This document shows, piece after piece, positions 8,882 to 17,862 of a DNA stretch of 64,000 nt. The position numbers and the translations under genes were made by a program. This stretch comes from Planctomycetaceae bacterium (GTDB lineage: Bacteria; Planctomycetota; Planctomycetia; Planctomycetales; Planctomycetaceae): contig JACKHO010000007.1 in the NCBI GenBank assembly GCA_020638955.1, positions 393,969-457,968 of the forward strand, written 5' to 3'. How positions within the stretch are numbered: position 1 is the first letter of the stretch; every line of letters begins with the position of its first letter. The notes below the pieces were generated by a model. It ran no database searches. It saw only the letters and a program-made list of their open reading frames with translations, and was not told the origin of the DNA.

Positions 8882-9295
8882 ATGCCGAGTATCTTTACGA
8901 AAATCATCAACGGAGAACTCCCCGGTCGGTTTGTGTATCGGGACGAGTTGTGCGTCGCATTCCTGACCATTGCTCCGCTGAAACCGGGACACACATTGGT
9001 TGTGCCCATCGAGGAAATCGACCACTGGATTGACGTCCCGCCCGAGTTGTCCTCGCATTTGTTTGCCGTCGCACAAAAGGTTTCGCAGGCCATTCAGCAG
9101 GAATTTCAACCGAAAAAAGTCGGCCTGATGATTGCTGGTCTCGAAGTGCCGCACACGCATTTGCATTTGGTTCCCATCCATGCGTTGCACGAACTCGACT
9201 TTTCAAAGCAGGACCAAAACCCCGACCAGGCGATGATGGATGACACCATGAACCGTCTGCGGACCGCCGTGGGTTGGAATCCGGAAGAGAAATAA
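8882..9295 (+). CDS. HIT-family nucleotide hydrolase/transferase
   Basis: The 137-residue product is a single HIT domain. The histidine triad is visible as VPHTHLHLVPIH (His 91, 93, 95), and the upstream strand GHTLVVPIEEIDHW matches the family. HIT proteins of this size act on purine nucleoside phosphoramidates or related dinucleotides in the cytoplasm. ATG at 8882 is the start. A TATAAT-like CATAAT occurs at 8820-8825 without a good -35. Its stop is one base before the GTG of the J-protein gene, so both are probably co-translated. Confidence 0.88.
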   Translation: MPSIFTKIINGELPGRFVYRDELCVAFLTIAPLKPGHTLVVPIEEIDHWIDVPPELSSHLFAVAQKVSQAIQQEFQPKKVGLMIAGLEVPHTHLHLVPIHALHELDFSKQDQNPDQAMMDDTMNRLRTAVGWNPEEK

Positions 9296-9296
9296 C

Positions 9297-10250
9297 GTGG
9301 CTGAAGACTACTACAACGTGCTGGGAGTGGCTCGCTCTGCCTCGCAGGAAGAAATCCGCAAGGCCTATAAAAAGATTGCGCGCGAAAATCATCCCGACAG
9401 TAAGCCGGGAGACAAGGCCGCCTCGGAACGATTTAAGCAGGCGGCCGAGGCGTATGAAGTCCTGGGCGACTCCGAAAAGCGACAGAAGTACGACCAGTTT
9501 GGATCAGCCTGGAAACATGCTGATCAGCTGGGAGGAAACCCGTTCGGTGGTGGCGGAGGTGGAGCCCAGGTTGATCTGGGTGAGTTCCTCGGACGCGGTG
9601 GTCGTGGCGGCGGAGGCGTCGACCTGGGTGATCTCCTCGGCGGGATGTTTGGCGGAGGTATGGGCGGTGGCGGAGGTCGACGTTCCTACGGCCCCCGCAA
9701 AGGTCCCGATCTAGAAGCCAGCATCAGCATCCCGTTTCAAATGGCAGCGACCGGCGGTTCGTATGACGTCAGTGTCCATCGGGCTGGAACGACCGAGCGA
9801 CTCGCCGTGCCGGTTCCGGCCGGTGTTGATACAGGTGCCAAGTTGCGAGTCGCGGGAAAAGGCGAGCCCGGTCCCTCTGGCGGCCCGGCAGGTGATTTAT
9901 TAGTCACGGTGAATGTTGCACCGCATCCGTTCTTCAGGCGGACGGGGAACGACGTGTACCTCGACTTGCCGCTCACAATTTCAGAGGCCGTGCTTGGCAC
10001 GAAGGTTGAAGTCCCCACGCTGCGTGAAAAGTCGGTCACGCTCCCCGTCCCTCCGGGAACGTCATCGGGAGCAAAACTCCGCATCAAAGACGCCGGCTTC
10101 CCCGATCGAAAATCAGGCCAGAACGGCCATCAGTACGTCGTCGTGAAAGTCGTCGTACCCAAAGATGTCCCCGATGAAGCAGCCGACCTTCTGCGTCAGT
10201 TTGCCGAGCAGGTTCCACAGAATCCCCGCCAAGGCATTTGGCCCGATTGA
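9297..10250 (+). CDS. CbpA-type J-domain co-chaperone
   Basis: The 317-residue product has an N-terminal J domain (residues ~3-68) with the HPD motif at 32-34, then a very Gly-rich linker (~80-135, many GGGGG runs), then the two DnaJ C-terminal beta domains, recognisable in ISIPFQMAATGGSYDV and LRIKDAGFP. The four CxxCxGxG zinc repeats of DnaJ proper are absent, so this is the type-B/CbpA form. It stimulates DnaK ATPase and delivers substrates. The start is GTG at 9297, right after the HIT stop; no dnaK is in the window. Confidence 0.9.
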   Translation: MAEDYYNVLGVARSASQEEIRKAYKKIARENHPDSKPGDKAASERFKQAAEAYEVLGDSEKRQKYDQFGSAWKHADQLGGNPFGGGGGGAQVDLGEFLGRGGRGGGGVDLGDLLGGMFGGGMGGGGGRRSYGPRKGPDLEASISIPFQMAATGGSYDVSVHRAGTTERLAVPVPAGVDTGAKLRVAGKGEPGPSGGPAGDLLVTVNVAPHPFFRRTGNDVYLDLPLTISEAVLGTKVEVPTLREKSVTLPVPPGTSSGAKLRIKDAGFPDRKSGQNGHQYVVVKVVVPKDVPDEAADLLRQFAEQVPQNPRQGIWPD

Positions 10251-10298
10251 CGGTCGGTGAACTGATTGAATGATTTGATTTGCCTTCATGGCAATTCT

Positions 10299-10342
10299 CA
10301 ACCATCTCAACCGTGGCAATGCCACATTCAACCATCTCAACC
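10299..10342. repeat. Direct repeats flanking a palindrome between convergent genes
   Basis: Two identical copies of CAACCATCTCAACC (10299-10312 and 10329-10342) flank the near-perfect palindrome GTGGCAATGCCAC at 10313-10325. It lies between the 3' ends of the J-protein and DUF4173 genes. It may act as a weak bidirectional terminator; the direct repeats are unexplained. Confidence 0.55.
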
Positions 10343-10386
10343 AGTTCTCACCTCGGGTTGGCAGACTGACGGGTCGTCAAGTTGCC

Positions 10387-12000
10387 TCAGTACCACTGAT
10401 ACGCATATTCCTTGAACTTGTACCACGTTTCATCGCGGACGCCCTCTCGTTCGAATGGCTCCCAAAGCTCTTTGTTTTCCTCAAGTCGCTGCTTCAGTTG
10501 TTCTGGGACCAGTTGGTAGTCGGACCAGTGTTCCGCTTCTTTCATGCGACGCGGGCGAACACTGTTGACTCCTTTGTAGTAGAACCCTGCCAACTTCGCT
10601 CGGACGCCGTCGCGAATAATGGGATCTTCGCTGTCGACCAAATCATGTAGCGCGAGCCAGCCGCCAAGGTCGATTTCATGCTCGGTAATTTGCACTGCTG
10701 GCTTCGGATTGCCACTCAAGATTTGCCACACATTCCAGCGGTACACCAGCCAGTCGACCGGTGTCACGCTCAGAAGATAAATGGCAATGGACAGTGCCCA
10801 CAACTGCCGTTTGATGAGCCATAAAAAACCTTGATTGTGTCGGATTTTCCACACGACGAGCAGGAACCCGACAACCACCGTGGAAATGCCGTACAGACCG
10901 ACAACCCGCATGTAGGTCATCCCGTTGAACCGCACGTAAATGAACATGCGGTTGTACACGGCCAGTGCGAGAATGAAGTTCGCCGCCGACCACCACCAGG
11001 CCAGCGTTTTCAGTTTCTCGACGCGTTCATCTTGCAAGAGCTCACCCCGGAAAATTGCGGACAGCATGAGTGTGGCAATGGCGAGGGCCAAAGTCAGCCA
11101 CGCGGCTCCCTGATGGGCATACTTCCAGTAGGCTCCCGGCGGTATTTGCCGGAATGGAATCGTGCAGAATTCGTAAGTCAGATACACAAAGAACAACACC
11201 ACAACGGCAATCAGCGTGTTCCGAATCGGCGAATAGAGAGCAAACGGCTCAGGCTCCTCAGATGCCTTTGCTTCCCCCTCGGTGAACCCGAGGAGCTCCT
11301 GAAGATTCTGTTTCATGGCTGGAACCAGTTGCCCCAGCGTCAGCCATGCGATGATGACGAGAATAAGGAAGTCGTCGAATCCAAATCCCGTTGTGGTCAA
11401 CAGATCAGTCAACCAGGTACCGATGTTGTTGAAAACTGTAGAGAATGACGTCGCCAAGTCAGGATTCGCCAAGACGAAAATCGTGCCAAAAATCAGCAGA
11501 GCGCCAACAGGCAGCGCAATTCCCAACACACCGATGTACGAAATCTTGATGCCTCTGCGTTCCTGCAAAGAAATGCCCGTATCACGAATGACAAAGACAC
11601 TGGACAGTAACGACTGCAGTCCGTACGCAGCGTAATCCCACCAGGTCGGTTCAAGCCCGTTTCGGCACATTGCTAGAGCCGGCAACAGAACGAGCCCACA
11701 GAAAATGGCACCGGGTTGATTTAGCCAAATCAATCGCAGGCAAATGACAACCAGCATCGCACCAATGAGCCAGCCGTTTATCAGGTCACGCTTTCGCAAT
11801 GTTCCCACGAAGTACAGCAGGGTGGCTCCCAGGAAAAAGACCGCCCAGCCGAGACTGCCACCGCCGTGGTAAATGGCAACATCAAACAGAATCGCCGTGA
11901 GGAATGCACAACCAATTTCCAGCCACGGCACCGAACCGGCGGCGGGGGACTTGGTGTCCTCATCCATAGGCAGGAAGTCCAATTCTGGTTGCGTATCCAT
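10387..12000 (-). CDS. DUF4173-family polytopic membrane protein
   Basis: The 537-residue product has about ten TM helices: after a short acidic N-terminus, hydrophobic segments run from residue ~28 to ~430, and the last ~110 residues are soluble. FVYLTYEFCTIPF, an amphipathic RQIPPG stretch and VYNRMFIYVRFNGMTYMRVVG match the DUF4173 pattern. The C-terminal tail (IDLGGWLALHDL, RAKLAGFYY) is the usual end of that family. The function is unknown; some family members sit near regulators, but no such partner is seen here. It is the left border of the repeat-rich accessory island. Confidence 0.75.
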   Translation of the reverse strand: MDTQPELDFLPMDEDTKSPAAGSVPWLEIGCAFLTAILFDVAIYHGGGSLGWAVFFLGATLLYFVGTLRKRDLINGWLIGAMLVVICLRLIWLNQPGAIFCGLVLLPALAMCRNGLEPTWWDYAAYGLQSLLSSVFVIRDTGISLQERRGIKISYIGVLGIALPVGALLIFGTIFVLANPDLATSFSTVFNNIGTWLTDLLTTTGFGFDDFLILVIIAWLTLGQLVPAMKQNLQELLGFTEGEAKASEEPEPFALYSPIRNTLIAVVVLFFVYLTYEFCTIPFRQIPPGAYWKYAHQGAAWLTLALAIATLMLSAIFRGELLQDERVEKLKTLAWWWSAANFILALAVYNRMFIYVRFNGMTYMRVVGLYGISTVVVGFLLVVWKIRHNQGFLWLIKRQLWALSIAIYLLSVTPVDWLVYRWNVWQILSGNPKPAVQITEHEIDLGGWLALHDLVDSEDPIIRDGVRAKLAGFYYKGVNSVRPRRMKEAEHWSDYQLVPEQLKQRLEENKELWEPFEREGVRDETWYKFKEYAYQWY

Positions 12001-12186
12001 CCTGTAATTCCCGTCAGACTTTCGGGGAGCGAAATCTCAATCCTGTCAGCAATACGCAGCATGGGCCATTTTTGTTTGGACGTCGAGTCAGGAATGGTGC
12101 AAATCGGACTGAAATGGTCATCGGTATATGATGTCGCTTCTTGTTGATCACCCCGCGTGTGAATCCGAAGTCTTGGGATATTTCTT

Positions 12187-12291
12187 CTCTTCCCTCTTGC
12201 TGGAGGGAAGAAGAACGCAGTTCAACCACCACTTCGGAATTCAAATTCAACCACCAATTAACGCAGCCGCCGCTTTCGCACCTCGCCCCAC
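12187..12291. repeat. Accessory-island repeat module R, diverged copy 1
   Basis: A short hairpin (TCTTCCCTC at 12188-12196 against GAGGGAAGA at 12203-12211) is followed by a stretch related to two other places, 13071-13155 and 13443-13516; the shared core reads roughly GCAnTTCAnCC, CACTTnGGAATTCAAA, then CGCTTTCnCACnTCGCCCC. This is the leftmost copy and lies outside the main tandem array, with the DUF559 gene between it and the others. Confidence 0.65.
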
Positions 12292-12361
12292 GCATGACAA
12301 CTGGCCCAGCAATGAAGACACGACATACCAGGCAACGGACACGCCACTCCTTTCGGAAATG

Positions 12362-12769
12362 TCAAACGGAACTGTCAGGTGCTTGCCCATACACACCATC
12401 CCGCCACTGCTCGGGATCGAGCCCAGCGGCCGCGGCAATTTGTGTGAGCACACCTTCCAGATTCTGGAGCACGTCATCATTGCTCACTCGCGCGACGCGC
12501 CAGCCGGCGCGTTCCAGTGTTTCCTGTCTGGTCATGTCGTGGGAGTATTGATCAGCGTGGCTGTCGCCATCAACTTCGATGATGAGTTTTTGCTCAACGC
12601 ATGCAAAGTCCGCAATAAAGCCCTCCACCGGAAACTGCCGCCGAAACTTCAGCCCCGCCAAACGGCGATCACGCAACGCTATCCATAACTTTCTCTCAGG
12701 CTGCGTCGCATTCCGCCGATGCTCCCGAGCATGCCCCAAATTCCGCGATGCCTTCCGCCGCCGCCCCAT
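12362..12769 (-). CDS. DUF559 Vsr-like endonuclease-fold protein
   Basis: The 135-residue product matches the DUF559 family (PD-(D/E)XK/Vsr-like fold). Key stretches are RRNATQPERKLWIALRDRRL, FRRQFPVEGFIADFACVEQK (Asp of the active site) and IIEVDGDSHADQYSHDMTRQ, where Glu, Asp and His are the likely catalytic residues, then RAGWRVARVSNDDVLQNLEGV. All expected residues are present, so the domain is probably active. It is embedded in repeat modules: module R copy 1 is upstream of its stop side and the palindromic P/R array begins 58 bases beyond its start codon. A repair or mobile-element-linked nicking role is inference. Confidence 0.82.
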   Translation of the reverse strand: MGRRRKASRNLGHAREHRRNATQPERKLWIALRDRRLAGLKFRRQFPVEGFIADFACVEQKLIIEVDGDSHADQYSHDMTRQETLERAGWRVARVSNDDVLQNLEGVLTQIAAAAGLDPEQWRDGVYGQAPDSSV

Positions 12770-12826
12770 CCAACCGCCCTCACAAGTTTGTGGGATGTGT
12801 TACTGAAGGCAGCATAACACTTTTCC

Positions 12827-13617
12827 CCCTCTCCCCCACAATCGACTCCCCACCTCGCACGATTCCACCGTGGGGGAGAGGGCCGGGGTGAGGGGGACGA
12901 CACATTTTTGATCGCGGCCGAGACTACCCTGACAGATTGACCCCTCCTGACACCGCTATACCCGCGACGCCCCTCGTGCCGACCACGCCCCTCATAAATT
13001 GCTTGTGGCCAGCGCGCTTGCCCCCTCATCCGGCCTTCGGCCACCTTCTCCCCCGAAAAGGGAGAAGGACGCAATCCGGCCGCCACTTTGAAATTCAAAC
13101 TCAACCAGCAACCGACACTACCGCCCATTTCACACACCACCCCTCGACTCCAAAACACCAAACGTACATCCGGCGAACGGTGGCCCCACCCAAATCACTC
13201 CCTCTCCCCCACAATCGACTCCCCACTTCACACGACTACACCGTGGGGGAGAGGGCCGGGGTGAGGGGGATCAAACATTTTCGATTGGGACGTGAATGTC
13301 CCGACAGATTGACCCCACCTGACGCTGTTCGTCCCGCGACGCCACACGTGCCGACCACGTTTCTCATGAATTGCCCGTCACCAGCGCGCTCGCCCCCTCA
13401 TCCGGCCTTCGGCCACCTTCTCCCCCGAAAAGGGAGAAGGACGCAATTCAGCCGCCACTTTGGAATTCAAACTTAACCAGCATCCACCGCTTTCACACAT
13501 CGCCCCTCGACTCCAATGTCCAAGCGCATAAGCGGGGGATGCTGGCCACCCCCAAATCACTCCCTCTCCCCCACAATCGACTCACCACTTTACACGACTG
13601 CACCGTGGGGGAGAGGG
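12827..13617. repeat. Tandem array of three palindromic repeat units
   Basis: Three 56-bp P elements lie at 12827-12882, 13200-13255 and 13562-13617. Each has perfect 13-bp arms, CCCTCTCCCCCAC and GTGGGGGAGAGGG, around a variable loop; the steps are 373 and 362 bp. Between them are R modules holding a GGCC-TTC-GGCC motif and a second hairpin, CCTTCTCCC against GGGAGAAGG (13044-13068 and 13416-13440), followed by the sequence shared with 12218-12291. Short open frames here are spurious. The array has no coding role that I can see and is flanked by two nuclease genes. Confidence 0.85.
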
Positions 13618-13675
13618 GGACGGTACAAATCAAATTGGCGGTCAGAAATAATCAGGAGCAAGATATGGGAACGGA

Positions 13676-15151
13676 CTATTGAAGCTTGTTTTCGTAATGC
13701 TCACGATAGACGTTTCTTAGCCGGGCTGAGCGAATTTGCGTAATGTACTTGCCAACGTCAGTGCCATCTTTCCATCCAATCTCATATTTCTTGGTCTTCG
13801 TGCTGACATCGGTCAGATACGCAAGTGCATGGTTTTCAAATCTACCAGATGTCCAGAACTCGAAACGGTTGCGGGCACATACTAACTCGTGTTGCGACTG
13901 ACAGTGACGGCGGATCACCGGAATTTGACGTGTAACCCAGTCTTTCACTTCGTCCAATGTGACTTCGTTTGAGGGATGTATTCCCTTGCACTCAATTGCG
14001 AGTACCGATTGCTTTGACTTCCAATGGAGTACGTCAATTTCCGCAGAATTTCCTTCGCGATCAGTGACCTTCCGACCAATGTCAATGCTCCCCCCCTCGC
14101 ATGTCTTCACGGCGTGTGCGGCTATTAATTCAAACAAAGCCCCACGTATATTCAGCGAAGCCCCTTCAATCTTTCCCAACGTCTCTAGGATCGTCGCCAG
14201 GGCATCCGGATTGGCTGAGGCAACTTCCGCCGCTCGCGTCAATGCCTTCATAAGTGTTCGCGTCGCTTCAAGTGTTCCCTTGCCAAAAAAATCGTCCAAC
14301 GTGGCAAAAATCAAACCCTCAGATCGCCCCAACAACAATGCATCCTTTTCAAAGAACTCTCCCAAAAGCATGGCGTGAAACGGACGTGAGTTTCTCAGTT
14401 TGCGAACTACTTGGCACTTCTGAACAAAATACTCGACATCGGCCTTGTTGAGTTCACCCACAAGACAGATATCCGCGACAAAGAAACCGGGTTTCGGCTT
14501 GCCGTCACGAAACGTCGCTAAGCCGGACAAATAACTCGGACCAACCAAGTCCCATCCAAACGACGAGAATTCGGGGCTTGTATTACCCGACAGCAACTCG
14601 ACTTTGTTGTAGCTGACAAAGCCCATCCTCCTGAGCCAGTCAGCAATACCAGGGAGAATCATCCGCTCAACACGAAATCGGACATCAAAATCCAATTGAG
14701 CGAATTCTGGGTCCATTCTGGGCGAAGTACAGATCCAATCTTCGGTTTCCTCCGCGAAACCAATCGTCTTTAAAGCATTGAGTACTCGATTGTAGCTTAC
14801 GTGTCCCTTGAGCTTTCGCGGAGCACCGCTAATGCTGTGAAACTGCGTCTTCCTTACGCCACCGCGACGCAGAAGTGATCTCGCTGCATAGCGGTATGAC
14901 GACCCCGTATTCTCAAGGGTTGAAATGAGTGCCGACCAAAACTCCGTCGAGTGGTACTGGTCCTTAAGGAAAAGAAACTTCTCGCGATTTGGAAGTCGTA
15001 TTGCATCAAGTCGACACACGTCCCCTCGTGCCCTGCTCACACGTTGCCGAGCCGTAGCCGCTGACAATCCCTTCGTAAGCAGTTTCTTGACCAGTTCTGA
15101 AGATCGTTCGGGACCTGATTCCCTCAAGATGTTTGATACGTCAACCGTCAT
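13676..15151 (-). CDS. Putative PD-(D/E)XK nuclease with winged-helix-like N-terminus
   Basis: The 491-residue product is not a family I can name. Residues ~1-140 look like two winged-helix-type DNA-binding segments (KKLLTKGLSAATARQRVSRA; VSYNRVLNALKTIGF). Residues ~205-290 have a PD-(D/E)XK-like order (FVADICLVGELN, FVQKCQV) without complete catalytic residues. Residues ~335-395 contain a good nuclease core: helix GALFELIAAH with Glu341, then EIDVLHW (Glu371, Asp373) and LAIECKG (Glu387, Lys389). Codon use is less GC-biased than neighbours, with more A/T third positions, which suits horizontal transfer. A DNA-targeting defence or restriction function is inference. It is beside the palindrome array. 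Confidence 0.65.
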   Translation of the reverse strand: MTVDVSNILRESGPERSSELVKKLLTKGLSAATARQRVSRARGDVCRLDAIRLPNREKFLFLKDQYHSTEFWSALISTLENTGSSYRYAARSLLRRGGVRKTQFHSISGAPRKLKGHVSYNRVLNALKTIGFAEETEDWICTSPRMDPEFAQLDFDVRFRVERMILPGIADWLRRMGFVSYNKVELLSGNTSPEFSSFGWDLVGPSYLSGLATFRDGKPKPGFFVADICLVGELNKADVEYFVQKCQVVRKLRNSRPFHAMLLGEFFEKDALLLGRSEGLIFATLDDFFGKGTLEATRTLMKALTRAAEVASANPDALATILETLGKIEGASLNIRGALFELIAAHAVKTCEGGSIDIGRKVTDREGNSAEIDVLHWKSKQSVLAIECKGIHPSNEVTLDEVKDWVTRQIPVIRRHCQSQHELVCARNRFEFWTSGRFENHALAYLTDVSTKTKKYEIGWKDGTDVGKYITQIRSARLRNVYREHYENKLQ

Positions 15152-15292
15152 GTCACACCACGCAGTTTACAATACCACTTTATTAGGCCGTTCAACTGAT
15201 TTTGGACAAGCCGGAAAGCCTTTTTGGAATAATCACTTAGGTCGATCCCGTGTGGTCGATGCGACATGTGTCAGTCACACTGTCGGTTGAAA

Positions 15293-17473
15293 TCAATACC
15301 CCTCCTCATCCCCACTGCCTCCCTGGAATCCCTGGAAGTTGCTTTTGACGACTTGTCGGATGACTCGGCCGTCGCGTTCTTCTTTGAGTTTCGTAAGGGC
15401 GGAGTCGAGGGTGAGGAAGCCGAGGTCGCCTTCGAGGCGGTCGCGGAGGGAGACGCCGCCCTGGTCGCGGTCTTTGGGGCCGACGACCATCATGTAGGGG
15501 ACGAGGTCGAGTTGGGCGTCGCGAATTTTCTTCTTCACGTTCGCAGATTGGTGGTCAATGGTCGCCCGGAAGCCTGCTTGCTGGAGGGCAGCCTGGATTT
15601 GCTGGCAGTAGCCGAACATGTCGTCGTTCAGTCCCAGAATGCGGACCTGTTCCGGGGCGAGCCAGAGCGGGAAGGCGGCGGCGAAGTGTTCGATGAGCAT
15701 GCCGACGAAACGTTCCATTGAGCCGAATGGGGCGCGGTGGATCATGACGGGTCGGTGGGTGGCGTTGTCGGCTCCCACGTATTCCAGTTTGAATCGTTCC
15801 GGCAGGTTGTAGTCGAGCTGCACGGTGCCGAGCTGCCATTCACGGCCGATAGCATCGCGGACCATGAAGTCGGCCTTCGGTCCATAGAACGCCGCTTCGC
15901 CTTCGCACTCGGTGAAGTTCAAACCGGACTGGTCGAGCACGCCGCGGAGTGTCCCTTCGGCACTATCCCAAAGTTCGGGTGATCCGACGTATTTGTCTGA
16001 TTGAGGATCGCGTTTCGAAAGCTGCACGCGGTAGTCTTCGAGGCCGACGCTCTTGAGCACAAACTTCACGAGGTCGAGCGTATCGGTGAACTCGTGCTGG
16101 ACCTGATCGGGCGTGACGAACAGGTGGGCATCATCTTGGGTGAGACCGCGCACGCGGAGCATACCGTTGAGTTCGCCCGACTGTTCGTGACGATAAACGG
16201 TTCCAAACTCGGCCAGTCGCACGGGCAAATCGCGGTAAGAACGTGGCTGAGCCTTGTACATTTGCACGTGGTGCGGGCAGTTCATGGGCTTGAGCAAATA
16301 GCGCTCCTGCTGCCTTTCCCATTTGCGAAGGAAAGCCATGCGGTCTTCTGCGGATGCTGCCTTGGGATAGGCGGAAAGGTCGGCGCCGAGGTCGACGGCG
16401 GCGGCGAGGAAATCGGCTTCGTGCTGCTCCTTAATGGAACCATCTTCGATGCGGCTCTTCCAGTGGTCGACCAGTGCCCCGGCGGGATGCCCGAACAAAG
16501 GAGCGAACTGCGATTCCCGGTAGTAAGGAAAGTGTCCGCTGGTTTCGTACAGTTCGACACGACCAACGTGCGGCGAGTAGACGGGATTGTAGCCCCGGCG
16601 GAGCAGTTCCTGCTTAATGAAGTCTTCCAGCAGGTTGCGGACGGTGGCCCCTTTCGGCAGCCAGAGCGCGAGCCCCTGGCCGACGTCGTTCGAAATGGCA
16701 AACAAATTGTGCTGCTTGCCGAGCACTCGATGATCGCGGCGTTTCGCTTCTTCGACCTGATCGAGGTACGCCTGCATATCTTTCTTGTCAAAGAACGCAG
16801 TGCCGTACAGCCGCTGCAGGCCTTTGTTGGCGGAGTCACCTTTCCAGTACGAACCTGCGACACTCAGCAGCTTGAAGGCTTTGACCTTACCAGCGTCTGG
16901 AATGTGCGGACCGCGGCAGAGGTCGACGAATTCGCCCTGGCGATAAAAGCTGAGTTCATCATGATCGGCCAGACCGGTTTCAATATGTTCGCACTTCAGT
17001 TCCTGGTCGAGGTCCTGGGCCAGTTTGAGCGCTTCTGCCCGTGAAAGATGAAAACGCTCAAACGGTTCTCCCGCCTTCACGATTTCCTGCATTTCGGCTT
17101 CGATGCGGGGGAAGTCTTCCTCGCTGATGGGAGTTTCCAAATCGAAGTCGTAGTAATAGCCGTTGCCGGTAGTCGGCCCGAAGGCCAGCCCCACGCCGGG
17201 GAAAATTCGCATAACGGCTCGGGCCATAATGTGCGCGCAGGAGTGCCGCAGTACGCCCAGAGCTTCGGGATCTTTCGTGGTGATGAGCTTCAGCGGGATG
17301 GGATCAGCGTCGGTCAGTTCTTCGAGAGGCCGCATGGCATCGACAATGGTCTCACCCACCTGAGCAGCCACGGTGGCGTTGGCCAGCCGTTCACCAATCG
17401 AACGGGCGACATCAAGGGCGGAAGAACCGGCAGGAAACTCTTTGACCGATCCGTCAGGAAGCTGAATATTCAT
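15293..17473 (-). CDS. thrS: Threonyl-tRNA synthetase
   Basis: Full-length class II enzyme of 726 residues that charges tRNA-Thr. Domains in order: TGS (1-60), the editing/SAD domain with HSCAHIMARAV and a second part with DLCRGPHIP, then the catalytic core with motif 2 near RHEQSGELNGMLRVRG and motif 3 near IHRAPFGSMERF, and the anticodon-binding domain. The zinc ligands are likely Cys399 (KPMNCPHH), the His of RHEQ and the His of IHRAP. Compared with the usual ~640 residues it has an insertion of about 58 residues (~323-391) before KPMNCP and a Gly-rich tail. ATG at 17473. No T-box leader was recognised upstream. Confidence 0.96.
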   Translation of the reverse strand: MNIQLPDGSVKEFPAGSSALDVARSIGERLANATVAAQVGETIVDAMRPLEELTDADPIPLKLITTKDPEALGVLRHSCAHIMARAVMRIFPGVGLAFGPTTGNGYYYDFDLETPISEEDFPRIEAEMQEIVKAGEPFERFHLSRAEALKLAQDLDQELKCEHIETGLADHDELSFYRQGEFVDLCRGPHIPDAGKVKAFKLLSVAGSYWKGDSANKGLQRLYGTAFFDKKDMQAYLDQVEEAKRRDHRVLGKQHNLFAISNDVGQGLALWLPKGATVRNLLEDFIKQELLRRGYNPVYSPHVGRVELYETSGHFPYYRESQFAPLFGHPAGALVDHWKSRIEDGSIKEQHEADFLAAAVDLGADLSAYPKAASAEDRMAFLRKWERQQERYLLKPMNCPHHVQMYKAQPRSYRDLPVRLAEFGTVYRHEQSGELNGMLRVRGLTQDDAHLFVTPDQVQHEFTDTLDLVKFVLKSVGLEDYRVQLSKRDPQSDKYVGSPELWDSAEGTLRGVLDQSGLNFTECEGEAAFYGPKADFMVRDAIGREWQLGTVQLDYNLPERFKLEYVGADNATHRPVMIHRAPFGSMERFVGMLIEHFAAAFPLWLAPEQVRILGLNDDMFGYCQQIQAALQQAGFRATIDHQSANVKKKIRDAQLDLVPYMMVVGPKDRDQGGVSLRDRLEGDLGFLTLDSALTKLKEERDGRVIRQVVKSNFQGFQGGSGDEEGY

Positions 17474-17862
17474 GGCAGCGACTTCATCTTTGCACAGGGG
17501 CCGGGACTGTAAAGTCTGTAGGCAAAACCATTTGAGGATTTACGCCACCAGACACAGCACACCGACACTCGGTTCCCCCACGGTCGCCGATACGAAGGGC
17601 GACTGGGACGCACGAGAACCATAGCCGGGTTCTAAAGAAGATAGGCCTGCGGGTCAATGAGGGCCGGAGAGATGCGTCAACGGGGCAATAGATTATCAAT
17701 CTGGTGCCGTTCGACTGCTTCTCGTCGGTACAAGAGCTGAAAACCCTTGTTTGCCTGGACGGCACCGAATACGTTGGAGCAATCAGCTTTGGCAATTCGG
17801 ATAGGTTCCTCACCAACCAGAGCTCTCATTCATTGAGGGATGCAAAGAGAGGGAATACTCAA
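17474..17862. other. Divergent promoter region of thrS and a small secreted-protein gene
   Basis: About 390 bases separate the two starts. The plus-strand frame reaches back to 17704, but the signal peptide only starts after ATG 17863, so the upstream part is probably leader DNA. I found no T-box core, no strong -35/-10 pair and no clear operator. Confidence 0.4.

Noticed and set aside
12937..13476. 179-codon and other open frames inside the palindromic array
   Set aside because: They only translate the repeats; the products contain low-complexity Pro/Thr/His and repeat with the DNA period.
12187..13675. CRISPR array
   Set aside because: Repeats are palindromic units of 360-370 bp without short equal spacers and without cas genes.
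16001..17044. 347-codon open frame opposite thrS
   Set aside because: thrS on the minus strand is unmistakable; this is a shadow frame in GC-rich coding DNA.
17474..17862. T-box riboswitch upstream of thrS
   Set aside because: No T-box core sequence or specifier hairpin could be recognised.
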